Assembly: GCA_965224065.1 (NCBI GenBank)
Contig: CBDCYF010000005.1
Coordinates: 1,922,001 to 1,986,000, forward strand
Source: JAOTZA01 sp965224065
Lineage (GTDB): Bacteria; Acidobacteriota; Thermoanaerobaculia; Multivoradales; JAHEKO01
Reading direction: 5' to 3'
Length of the DNA: 64,000 nt
Shown: in pieces, positions 55,256 to 63,571 of the stretch
Layout: every line of letters begins with the position of its first letter
Numbering within the stretch: position 1 is the first letter of the stretch
Made by a program: the position numbers and the translations under genes
Notes under the pieces: generated by a model
What the model was told of the DNA's origin: nothing
Seen by the model: the letters and a program-made list of their open reading frames with translations, nothing else
The model's database searches: none

Positions 55256-55306
55256 GTCGTTTGTGTTCGGCGGCCCCGCCCAACACACTCCCGTTACACT
55301 TCTTAC

Positions 55307-57154
55307 ATGGCTGCGGGGAATGAGGATGGCACTTCAGGTCGCCGATGGCTCCAATTTGTCGCGCCAGCTCTACTGGTTCTGCTCTACCTCCCGACCTTGT
55401 CGTATCCCTTCCTCTGGGACGACTTCGCGTTTCTGGCGGACAACGAAGCATTGCGGAGCACGTCGAATGTGCCGCTTTTCTTTAGCGATTACAAAACCAT
55501 GGCGTCTTCGCCCGAGGTCAATCCGGGGATTTACCGGCCGCTGCGCAATGTTCTCTGGGCTTTCGAGTATCCGCTGTGGAAGGACTGGCCGGGTGGATAT
55601 CACCTGGTCAACGTCTTGCTCCACGCTCTCAACACCTTTCTCCTTTGGTGGTTGAGCGTCGGCCTGCTGGCTGGCCTCGGGCGCGAGGCCGCGCGCTTTG
55701 GCGCGTTCGCTGCCGCCCTCCTCTGGGCGGCTCACCCACTTCTGACCGAGGCCGTTGCTTGGGTCAAGGCCGGGGACGACTTGCTGGTCGCGACGTTTTG
55801 TCTTGCCGGCGGGATCGCCGCGCTCCGCCTCGGCCGGAACCACCGCGAAAACTCGTCGGTAGCCCCGGGGGGGAAACGACTTTGGCTCATGGCAGCCCTC
55901 GTCTTATGTCATCTGGGTGCGTTGAGCTCGAAAGAGACGGGGGTTGTCTATCCGGCGGTCGTGCTCGTGCTGTTCTGGGCGGCTCGGCGCCTGCGAGACC
56001 AGCCTCTTTTTGGGACCCGCAGCGCGCGCCGCGGTATCGCGACCCTGCTTGCTGTGGGATTTCTGCTCGATCTTCTCTATTTGCTCGTCCGGGGTCGCGT
56101 GGTTGGCTCTCTCGCCCAGGTCACCGAACCGTTGGCCCCGTGGGCCGACCTGCTGTGGACCCAACTACGAGCCACCGCGCGGGGGCTGTGGCTGGTGGTG
56201 TGGCCGAAGGAGCTGCTCGCGGACTACTCCGGTTACCGGGTGTCCACCGAGACCGGTGTCGTCGAGATCGCCTCACTCGTTCTCGTCGGTGGCCTTCTCC
56301 TCGCCGCCGTGTTGGCCTCGAAACGCGCTCCGGTCGTCACCGCGGGGATCGGAATCTGGTTCGTCGGGATTTTGCCGGTCTCGAATCTGGTCCCGACCAT
56401 GCAGTTTCTCGCCGAGAGGTTTCTATACCTACCTCTCGTCGGACCGGCGCTCATCGTAGGCTGGGCCGCGGCGCGTGGATGGGGCGAGACCGAGGCCGGA
56501 CTGACCGTGCGCCGGCGAAGGCTCTTATTGGGCATCCTCCTGGTTGCGGCGTTGCTCATGGCCCGGACGTCAACTCGCGTCGGGGTCTGGGCCGGTGAAG
56601 TCGAGCTGTTCGGAGCGACGGCCAGGCAGAGCCCGGGGAGCGTCCGAGCCCAGGCCAACTACGCGCTGGCTCTTTTTTATCGTGGCCGGTACGCAGAATG
56701 TCTCGACACGCTTTCGGTGGTCCGGCGCCTCGATCCGGAGCACGATGTTCTCGACGACTTGGAAGAAGACGCCCGGTACTTGGCAAGGAACGGCCCCCGA
56801 ATCGAATCGATGCTTCAGACTGTGGACCGAGAACCGAACAACCTCGCGGCAAAGCTGGAACTTGGCGAGCTGGCGGGCCGCGCGCGGCGGGAGGGAACCG
56901 CGCGGCTGATGTTCGAGCAGGTCATCGACACCCGCCCGGAGGACTGGCGGGCTTGGGCAGGTCTGGCTTGGGTCGAAGCCCTGGCCGGCGATGGGCAGGC
57001 GGCACAGGCGGCAATCGAGCGCGCCCGCACGCTGGCCGGTGGCGACTTCGAGGCCGCGTCCGCTCTCTCGGCAAGAGAGCGGAGGGTCACCGCCCAGCTT
57101 GGACGGGCTACCAACTCGGCATGGAGGGGCTCGGCGGCGGCAAACAGACGATGA
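55307..57154 (+). CDS. TMTC-like membrane protein with C-terminal TPR repeats
   Basis: 615 residues: about ten membrane helices followed by TPR-like repeats (about 440-600). WDDFAFLADNEALR, GIYRPLRNVLWAFEYPLW, YHLVNVLLHALNTFLLWWL and AALLWAAHPLLTEAVAWVKAGDD are the signature of the TMTC/DUF1736-type family. Eukaryotic TMTC proteins transfer O-mannose. A second GT-C protein next to the GT39-like gene suggests stepwise glycosylation of an exported protein. The acceptor cannot be read from sequence. Confidence 0.8.
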   Translation: MAAGNEDGTSGRRWLQFVAPALLVLLYLPTLSYPFLWDDFAFLADNEALRSTSNVPLFFSDYKTMASSPEVNPGIYRPLRNVLWAFEYPLWKDWPGGYHLVNVLLHALNTFLLWWLSVGLLAGLGREAARFGAFAAALLWAAHPLLTEAVAWVKAGDDLLVATFCLAGGIAALRLGRNHRENSSVAPGGKRLWLMAALVLCHLGALSSKETGVVYPAVVLVLFWAARRLRDQPLFGTRSARRGIATLLAVGFLLDLLYLLVRGRVVGSLAQVTEPLAPWADLLWTQLRATARGLWLVVWPKELLADYSGYRVSTETGVVEIASLVLVGGLLLAAVLASKRAPVVTAGIGIWFVGILPVSNLVPTMQFLAERFLYLPLVGPALIVGWAAARGWGETEAGLTVRRRRLLLGILLVAALLMARTSTRVGVWAGEVELFGATARQSPGSVRAQANYALALFYRGRYAECLDTLSVVRRLDPEHDVLDDLEEDARYLARNGPRIESMLQTVDREPNNLAAKLELGELAGRARREGTARLMFEQVIDTRPEDWRAWAGLAWVEALAGDGQAAQAAIERARTLAGGDFEAASALSARERRVTAQLGRATNSAWRGSAAANRR

Positions 57155-57177
57155 CGGCCTCGGACCCCTAGAGGCCG
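57155..57177. other. Hairpin between convergent genes
   Basis: CGGCCTC (57155-57161) and GAGGCCG (57171-57177) form a perfect 7-bp stem with a 9-base loop, right after the TMTC-like stop codon and before the stop of the convergent sulfatase-like gene. No T-run follows on either strand, so it is at best a weak bidirectional terminator. Confidence 0.4.
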
Positions 57178-57194
57178 CTCCCCCTCCTCACCGT

Positions 57195-58994
57195 CTACTG
57201 CAAGTAACCGAGGGCCTCGAGCCGGCGGCGAGCGTCCTCCGATGGATCGGCTTCATCGACCCCCACTGCCACGCTCTCCCGGTAGCCGGAAATCACTTCC
57301 CAGGCCGCCCCGGGCGCGTCGGCTACCCGGTTGTCGGACTCGCCTGAGTCCCCCGCGACATACCATTCGCGCTCAGCGAAGGAACGCGGGCCGACGAGCG
57401 GGAATTTCTTGCCAAAAAGCTCGGTGTTGACGAGGGCCTTTCCGGAGCTCGAGACAAAGCCGAACTTCTCGGACCCATAAAGTGTGCCGGAAAGAAAGAC
57501 ACCCGGCCGGTTGAGGGCTTTGCGGCGGCTTCTCGCCAGGAGGTCGATTCCTTCCAGCTCCTCCTGAGGTCGGATCCCGGCCCAACCCAGGATCGCGGGA
57601 GCCAGGTCGACGAGGCTCACCGGCTCACGCCGCCGCTCGGGTGCGACGCCGGGCCCGGCGATCAGAAGTGGAACTCGGGTGACCTCATCGTAGAGGGTGT
57701 GGCCGTGCTCGAAGTTGCCGTGTTCCCAGAGCTCCTCGCCGTGGTCGGCGGTGACGACAACGAGCGTCCGCTGGGCTAGGCCCTCTCGGCCGAGCGTCTC
57801 CAGGAGACGCGCGATCTCCCGGTCGACAAACCGCACCTGGGCGTCGTAGAGACGGCCCACGAGCTCACGGTCCGTCGCCGTGAGCCGGCCTTTCTCACTC
57901 AAGGCCCGTACCGTGCCGACGTTGATCGCACCGGGCCGGAGCTCGGGGCGCAAAGTTCCCGGGTCGAAACCGGGCGCCGCGTTCGAAGCATATGGAAGGT
58001 GCGCGTCCATAAAATGTAAGTAGGCGAAGAAGGGCCGTTCGGACATCCCCGGGAGCCGTGCGGAGAAGGCGTCAACGACCTGAGACGCGGTCCCCGGTGT
58101 CAGCATCTCGAAATCATCGAAGACGGCGTCGAATCCGAACTCATCGCTCACAAAGACGTTGCCGGCGTTGAGGAAAAGCGTCTCGTAGCCGGCGTTGCGC
58201 AGCAGCTCGGGCACGGTCGCCGTTCTGCGCGGCAACACGTCAAAGGGGTCGACTGACCCGTGACGGGTCGGATAGAGACCGGTCAGGACGCTGACGATCG
58301 CCGGCTTGGTCCATGCGGCGGTCGAATAGGCACGCTCGAAGACCAGCGCACGCGCCGCCAACCGATCGAGCCTCGGGGATGTGCCCCGGTCATACCCGTA
58401 CGCTCCCAGTCGATCGGCCCGTAGACAGTCAACGACGACGAACAGGATGTTCGGACGATCCCGTGCGGCCCGCTCGTGCGCCGCCATCAACCCGCCGAGA
58501 GCCAGAAAACCGGCCACGGCGAGGGTGCCCATGTATGTCAACCACCGCCAAAGCGAGCTCCGATGCCCGGTCTCGCCGGCCATCCATCGAGCCGTTCGGA
58601 CCACCCCGAGCCCACCGAGGACCGTCACGACCGGCAGCGAGAAGAAAACCAGACGACCGACCCATCCCTGGGGTGGCTCCCACAGCCGGTCCTGAAACCA
58701 GCCCACCGCAAGCAATGCCACCAGCCCCGTCACGATCCAAGCCGTTGGCCACCGCTCCGATTTTCTGCCGGCTATCCGGGCCAGCAACAACCCGACCATC
58801 GCGCAGAGCGCACCGATCGCCAGTCCGGTCTGCGCCTCCTCCAGTACCGATTCGACAGCCAGCCAGGGCAATCCCTTGCCGTAGTCCATGCGCTGGACGC
58901 TCGGATACGCGCCTGCCACCGCCCCCACCGCGGCGCCGACACCGGCACCAAAAGCCAAGGGCGCAAGGAGTCGTTTGAGTCGCGTATTGTTCAT
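57195..58994 (-). CDS. Membrane-anchored sulfatase-like (alkaline phosphatase superfamily) protein
   Basis: 599 residues with several N-terminal membrane helices (about 1-170) and a periplasmic sulfatase-fold domain (PNILFVVVDCLRADRLGAYGY...). Metal ligands typical of the fold are seen (VVDC, VTADHGEELWEHG, HGHTLYDEV). In the nucleophile position it has AWTKPAIVSVLTGLYPTRHG with Thr, not the Cys/Ser-x-Pro-x-Arg sulfatase motif. This is closer to phosphoglycerol/phosphoethanolamine transferases. It ends LEALGYLQ. The ATG at 58994 lies 4 bp after the upstream paralogue. Confidence 0.82.
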   Translation of the reverse strand: MNNTRLKRLLAPLAFGAGVGAAVGAVAGAYPSVQRMDYGKGLPWLAVESVLEEAQTGLAIGALCAMVGLLLARIAGRKSERWPTAWIVTGLVALLAVGWFQDRLWEPPQGWVGRLVFFSLPVVTVLGGLGVVRTARWMAGETGHRSSLWRWLTYMGTLAVAGFLALGGLMAAHERAARDRPNILFVVVDCLRADRLGAYGYDRGTSPRLDRLAARALVFERAYSTAAWTKPAIVSVLTGLYPTRHGSVDPFDVLPRRTATVPELLRNAGYETLFLNAGNVFVSDEFGFDAVFDDFEMLTPGTASQVVDAFSARLPGMSERPFFAYLHFMDAHLPYASNAAPGFDPGTLRPELRPGAINVGTVRALSEKGRLTATDRELVGRLYDAQVRFVDREIARLLETLGREGLAQRTLVVVTADHGEELWEHGNFEHGHTLYDEVTRVPLLIAGPGVAPERRREPVSLVDLAPAILGWAGIRPQEELEGIDLLARSRRKALNRPGVFLSGTLYGSEKFGFVSSSGKALVNTELFGKKFPLVGPRSFAEREWYVAGDSGESDNRVADAPGAAWEVISGYRESVAVGVDEADPSEDARRRLEALGYLQ

Positions 58995-58998
58995 CAAC

Positions 58999-60867
58999 CT
59001 ACTCGATGTAGCCCAGAGCCTTGAGGCGCTCGATCTGCTCGTCCGAAAACGCCGCCGACTCCACCGTCCGCGTACCCCGCGCCGCTTCGAGACGACGATG
59101 CCAATCCGATAGGGCCGTCTCCAGGCGCTTGGCGACATCCGGGTTTTCGGCCAGGACATCGGTGCGCTCCTGTGGATCGCCAAGGCGATCGAAGAGTCGC
59201 GACGAGCCGCCGCGCAGGTCGCGGACGAGCTTCCAGCGCTTCCAGATCGCCGACTGCAGCCACCGCCCGCGCGCCAAGGTCTCGGCGAAGAGGACCCTCT
59301 GGAAAAACCGCGCCCATCCCGAGTCGTCGACAACGCCGCCGAGCGGCAACGCCCGGCCGCGCGGGTCCCAGCTCCCGGGAGGCTCGACGCCGAGCGCCGC
59401 CAGGATCGTCGGCGCGACGTCGATCAGACCCACATTTTCCGAAACGCGAGCCGCGGACACCGTCGACCCGGCCGGCGGCCGGATCAGGAGAGGCACGTGC
59501 ACCAACTCGTCGTACAGGGTGATGCCGTGTCCGATCCACCCGTCGTCCCTGTCGAGAAACGCCTCCCCGTGGTCGGCCGTTACCACCAGCCAGACCTCGT
59601 CGTCCAGCCCGCGCTCGCGCAGACCTTCCAGCAGCCGGCCGATGTGGCGGTCGGTATAGGCGATCTCCGAGTCGTAGAGCGCCCGCACGTGCTCGATGTC
59701 GGCGGTGTCCATCTCGGGCACCGCCGACAGCAAACGGCTGTACTCGAGATCGCTGACGACCGTTCCCGTGTAGCGAGGATCGAAATCCAGTTGGTCGTGT
59801 TGAACAAACGCGAAGTGAGGATCGAAGAGATGAACAAACAAAAAGAACGGGCGACCCGCTCTCCGGTCGATCGCCGCAAGAGCCTTGTCGACGACCGAGG
59901 GCGAGGAGATGTGATGGTGTCCGAGGGCGTTTTCCGAGTCAAAACGGTCGAAGCCTTGATCGAACCCGAGCGGCTCGGCGACATAGGTATGGGAGACCAC
60001 CGCTTCGGTGGTGTAGCCGCGCCCGCGCAGAATCTCGGGAAGGGTCAGCTCGGCCGGCGCCAGCCGGACCGGCTCCGCGCTGTCGGCATAACCCAGCTCG
60101 CCGGGATCTCGGGAAGTCAGGAGCGCGGCCACCGACGGCGAGGTCCACGGCGCCGAGGCGTAGGCGTGCTCGAAGACAACGCTCTCTCGGGCCAGGGCGT
60201 CGAGCTCCGGTGACGTCGGTCGCTTGTAACCGGCCAGGCCCAGATGATCGTGTCGGAGCGTGTCGATCACCAGCACTACGGCGCTCGGACCCGGAGCGCC
60301 ACGAGCCCTGCGGACCGCCGTTGTGGCGGCCCAGAAAACGGCCGCGGCGGCCAGGAGAGCCAGGGCACCGCCGCGAACCCTCCGCGCCGTGGACGAGCCG
60401 AGGTCCAACCGTGTCAACAACGCCACCGCCGCAACAGCCGCCAGTAGTGTGGCCATGCCGTGCTGGAGCGCGGACGAAGGGAGCCAGGGCACAAAAGCCC
60501 GGAGCGGTTCTTCCAGGCACCGCGCCAGGGTCCACAAACCTCCTACTGCGGCCAGCCACGAGAACGACCTCGGCCACGCCGTGACCCGCTGGTGCACGAT
60601 CCAGGCGGCCCCCGCGAACACCGCCGCAACCGCCAAACCGACGGCCGCGAAATCCTCCAGCGATTTGCTCACCGAGAGCGCCGCGGCCATCGGCAGTCCC
60701 TGGCCGAGGTAGTTTTGCGTTGCGGCGTCGAGGGCCCCGCGAACCAAGGCAACCACCGCGAACGTCGCGGCGATCAAAGCGCCTACGGTAAAGGCCACGC
60801 CGAAGCCGGAGGTCTGTGTCACTCCCCTGCCGGTCAGCTCGTCACTCCTCGAACCCGGTGCGTTCAA
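58999..60867 (-). CDS. Membrane-anchored sulfatase-like protein, paralogue
   Basis: 622 residues, same layout as the downstream neighbour: membrane helices (about 20-190), then the sulfatase fold (AVVLVIDTLRHDHLGLAGY, VTADHGEAFLDRDDGW, GHGITLYDELVHVPL). The nucleophile region is APWTSPSVAALLTS, again Thr and not a formylglycine motif. It ends LKALGYIE. The TTG start overlaps the regulator's stop (TTGA); downstream GTG codons are alternatives. It may transfer a head group such as phosphoethanolamine to a surface glycan or pilin. Confidence 0.82.
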   Translation of the reverse strand: MNAPGSRSDELTGRGVTQTSGFGVAFTVGALIAATFAVVALVRGALDAATQNYLGQGLPMAAALSVSKSLEDFAAVGLAVAAVFAGAAWIVHQRVTAWPRSFSWLAAVGGLWTLARCLEEPLRAFVPWLPSSALQHGMATLLAAVAAVALLTRLDLGSSTARRVRGGALALLAAAAVFWAATTAVRRARGAPGPSAVVLVIDTLRHDHLGLAGYKRPTSPELDALARESVVFEHAYASAPWTSPSVAALLTSRDPGELGYADSAEPVRLAPAELTLPEILRGRGYTTEAVVSHTYVAEPLGFDQGFDRFDSENALGHHHISSPSVVDKALAAIDRRAGRPFFLFVHLFDPHFAFVQHDQLDFDPRYTGTVVSDLEYSRLLSAVPEMDTADIEHVRALYDSEIAYTDRHIGRLLEGLRERGLDDEVWLVVTADHGEAFLDRDDGWIGHGITLYDELVHVPLLIRPPAGSTVSAARVSENVGLIDVAPTILAALGVEPPGSWDPRGRALPLGGVVDDSGWARFFQRVLFAETLARGRWLQSAIWKRWKLVRDLRGGSSRLFDRLGDPQERTDVLAENPDVAKRLETALSDWHRRLEAARGTRTVESAAFSDEQIERLKALGYIE

Positions 60868-62180
60868 GACCGGTACTTGGGGTAGCCCTCGAGCCCGTGT
60901 TCTTTGACCCGTCTCTGAAGCGTCCGGTAGCTCACGCCCAAAAGCTCGGCGGCGGCCTGTTTGTCGCCACCGGTCTCGTCGAGGACGTTTTTGAGACGGC
61001 GTTTGTCCTCATCTCCGGACGCGACCGCGAAGAGCTGTTTCAAGTCGGCCGACCCGATCCGGTCTCCCTCGGCCAGAATCACCGCCCGCTCTAGCACGTT
61101 GGAAAGCTGGCGGACGTTGCCGGGCCAGTCTTGCTGCTCGAGCAACCGGGTGGCCCCGTCGGTCAGCCGAAGCGCCTCGCGGCCGTGCCGGGCCGCGATC
61201 CGCTCGAGCAGGTAGCGCGCCACCAACGGGATGTCGCTCCGTCGTTCCCGGAGCGGTGGGAGCTCGATCGGGAACACCTCGAGCCGGAAGTAGAGATCCG
61301 AACGGAACTCGCCCGCGTCGACCATCTGTCGCAGCGGCCGGTTGGTGGCCGCCACCAACCGGACATCCGCCTTGATCGTGGCGCCCCCTCCCACCCGCTC
61401 GAAGGTCCGTTCTTCGAGCACCCGCAGGACCTTGCTCTGGACCGCCGAGCCCAGCTCTCCTACTTCGTCCAGAAACAGCGTGCCCCGCCGGGCCTGCTCA
61501 AAACGTCCCGCTTGCCGCCGATGGGCACCGGTAAAGGCCCCCTTTTCGTGTCCAAAGAGCTCGTTTTCGAGCAGGGCCTCGGGAATGGCCGCGCAATTGA
61601 CCGCGACAAACGGCCCGCCGGTGCGCGCCGACAGGGCGTGGACCGCCTGGGCAAAGAGCTCTTTGCCGGTGCCGCTCTCGCCGGTCAAGAGCACTGTGCT
61701 CTCGGTCGCCGCTACCCGTTCGAGCAGTTTGAGCGAAGCTCGCATCAGCGGATGCCGGCCGACGATCGTGGGGCCGCCGGGGATCTCGAGTGCCGGTGGG
61801 TCGGACTCGCCGCCATCGCCGCCCTTCAGATACCCGCCTACGATTGCAAAGAGATCGGCGATCTCGACCGGCTTCTCCAGAAAGTCGTTGGCCCCGCGTT
61901 TCATCGCGTCGACCGCCGTCTGCACGGTCCCGTGCGCGGTCAGCACGATGACCGGCACATGGGGTCTCGCCTCGCGGCTCGCCGCCACGACATCCAAACC
62001 GGAGGCGCCCGGGAGCTTCAAGTCGGTCAACACCAGGTCGTAGTCCCGCGACCGGATCTCTTCGATGCCGCTTTCTCCATCGGCGGCGGCCACAACCTCG
62101 TAACCCTCCTGACCGAGCGCGGTGGCCAGCATCCGGCGCAGCGAGTCCCGGTCTTCGACCAGCAGAATGGTCGCGCTCAC
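60864..62180 (-). CDS. Sigma-54-dependent NtrC-family response regulator
   Basis: Activator of sigma-54 promoters, 438 residues. A receiver domain with phosphoacceptor D53 (VLTDLKLPG), TAHG and K103 precedes an AAA+ domain with Walker A GESGTGKE (167-174), the sigma-54 contact loop GAFTGA (214-219) and LDEVGEL. A Fis-type helix-turn-helix closes it (GDKQAAAELLGVSYRTLQRRV). It overlaps selA and the sulfatase-like gene by 4 bp each. Candidate partners are the kinase at 50028 and the pilin promoter at 48448. Confidence 0.95.
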   Translation of the reverse strand: MSATILLVEDRDSLRRMLATALGQEGYEVVAAADGESGIEEIRSRDYDLVLTDLKLPGASGLDVVAASREARPHVPVIVLTAHGTVQTAVDAMKRGANDFLEKPVEIADLFAIVGGYLKGGDGGESDPPALEIPGGPTIVGRHPLMRASLKLLERVAATESTVLLTGESGTGKELFAQAVHALSARTGGPFVAVNCAAIPEALLENELFGHEKGAFTGAHRRQAGRFEQARRGTLFLDEVGELGSAVQSKVLRVLEERTFERVGGGATIKADVRLVAATNRPLRQMVDAGEFRSDLYFRLEVFPIELPPLRERRSDIPLVARYLLERIAARHGREALRLTDGATRLLEQQDWPGNVRQLSNVLERAVILAEGDRIGSADLKQLFAVASGDEDKRRLKNVLDETGGDKQAAAELLGVSYRTLQRRVKEHGLEGYPKYRS

Positions 62181-63544
62181 GACCGGAGCGCCGCCTGCAC
62201 CGAGGTGACCAGGACTTCATCATCGGCCGGATTCACGGTGCGCAAGTCGAGGACCAAGCGGCCGTGACGAATGTAGCCCACGACCGGTGGCTCGGCCGCG
62301 CGCAGCTCCGCCAGCAGGACCGGACTCTCGGGCAGGGCCAGCGCCTCGCCGACAATGGCCTCGGCGGGTGCCGCGCCCCCGCCGACAAAGGCCTCGGCCT
62401 CGACCACCTCGGCTCCGATCCGCGCACCGACTGACTCCAGACGGGGCCGGAGCTCTCGCGGATCCGCCCACAGACGGTCCAGCGGCAGCTCGGAGCCGGC
62501 CAGATGGAGCCGCAGCACCGCCGCCAGCGCCGTCAAGGCCGTTCGGTCGGGACGCAGCGCCCGGTACAGCGGATGGCGGCGGCACCTCTCCACCAGATCG
62601 GAGCGTCCGACGATCAAGCCGGCCTGGGGCCCACCGAGCACCTTGTCGCCGCTGCCACAGGCCAGGTCGCAGCCGTCGGCGATCAGCTCCGACAGACTCG
62701 GGTGACCGGCGAGCTGGGGCGCCTTGTGCGGTCTCAGAAGACCGGCGCCCTCATCCGCCACCACCGGGATGCCGTGCCGTTTGCCAAGCGCCACGAGCTC
62801 GCCCGGTGCGACGGCTTCGACAAAACCCACCTGCCGATAGTTGCTGGTGTGGACCTTGAGCAGCAGACCGGTGTCCGGACCGATCGCGCGCTCGTAGTCG
62901 GACGCGCGGGTCCGGTTGGTCGTTCCGACTTCGACCAGCTCGACCCCGGCCGCCTGCAGGATGTCCGGGATACGAAACGAACCGCCGATCTCGACCAGCT
63001 CGCCACGGGAGACGATCACCTCTCGACCCTGAGAGCAGGCCGACAGGATCAGCACCAGGGCGGCGGCGTTGTTGTTGACCACCAGGGCCGACTCGGCGCC
63101 GGTCAGGGCGCACAAGAGCGCGGCGACGCTGTCGTTACGGTCCCCTCGCTCGCCGCGCCCCAGATCGAATTCGAGATCGCACGATGCATCCAGCAAAGCG
63201 GGGAGCGCCGACGCCACTGCCGGGGGCAGCGGAGCCCTGCCGAGATTGGTGTGGAGAAAGACCCCGGTGGCGTTCAGAACCCGCCGAATCGGCGATCCGA
63301 GGGTCCTCTCCAGACCCTCGCGAACACGGCCGGCGAGGGCCGCGACTCGCTCGTCGGTGTCCACCGATTCCGACCCGCCGCCGGCCCGGATCTCGCCCCG
63401 CAGCCGTTCCAGCTCGGAGCGGATTTGGACGCGCACCTGGTCTCTGCCGTATAATAGGAGGGTTGCGCTAAACTCCTGTCGGCTAAGGAGAAAATCGACC
63501 GAGGGGAGCTCGCGCAACGGATTGCCGGAGACCTGCTGGACCAT
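62177..63544 (-). CDS. selA: L-seryl-tRNA(Sec) selenium transferase SelA
   Basis: PLP enzyme that converts Ser-tRNA(Sec) to Sec-tRNA(Sec), 455 residues. It has NPLRELPSVDFLL at the N-terminus, RRVLNATGVFLHTNLGRAPL, AALVLILSACSQGREVIVSRGELVEIGGSFRIPDIL, VHTSNYRQVGFVE, VVADEGAG and the PLP lysine in CGSGDKVLGGPQAGLIVG. It implies that the organism can make selenoproteins, which needs selB, selC and selD elsewhere. It is the first gene of a minus-strand run that includes the sigma-54 regulator. Confidence 0.96.
   Translation of the reverse strand: MVQQVSGNPLRELPSVDFLLSRQEFSATLLLYGRDQVRVQIRSELERLRGEIRAGGGSESVDTDERVAALAGRVREGLERTLGSPIRRVLNATGVFLHTNLGRAPLPPAVASALPALLDASCDLEFDLGRGERGDRNDSVAALLCALTGAESALVVNNNAAALVLILSACSQGREVIVSRGELVEIGGSFRIPDILQAAGVELVEVGTTNRTRASDYERAIGPDTGLLLKVHTSNYRQVGFVEAVAPGELVALGKRHGIPVVADEGAGLLRPHKAPQLAGHPSLSELIADGCDLACGSGDKVLGGPQAGLIVGRSDLVERCRRHPLYRALRPDRTALTALAAVLRLHLAGSELPLDRLWADPRELRPRLESVGARIGAEVVEAEAFVGGGAAPAEAIVGEALALPESPVLLAELRAAEPPVVGYIRHGRLVLDLRTVNPADDEVLVTSVQAALRS
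63425..63455 (+). promoter_or_regulatory. Possible promoter of the right-edge gene, inside selA
   Basis: A perfect TATAAT (63450-63455) on the plus strand is striking in this GC-rich coding DNA. TTGGAC (63425-63430) lies 19 bp upstream, a little far. It would start transcription about 110 bp before the right-edge gene. Confidence 0.35.
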
Positions 63545-63571
63545 CGAATGTCCATTCTAGGGGATCGAAGC

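Noticed and set aside
57195..60867. Calling the two alkaline-phosphatase-superfamily proteins true sulfatases
   Set aside because: The formylglycine signature is missing in both; a neutral sulfatase-like name was used.
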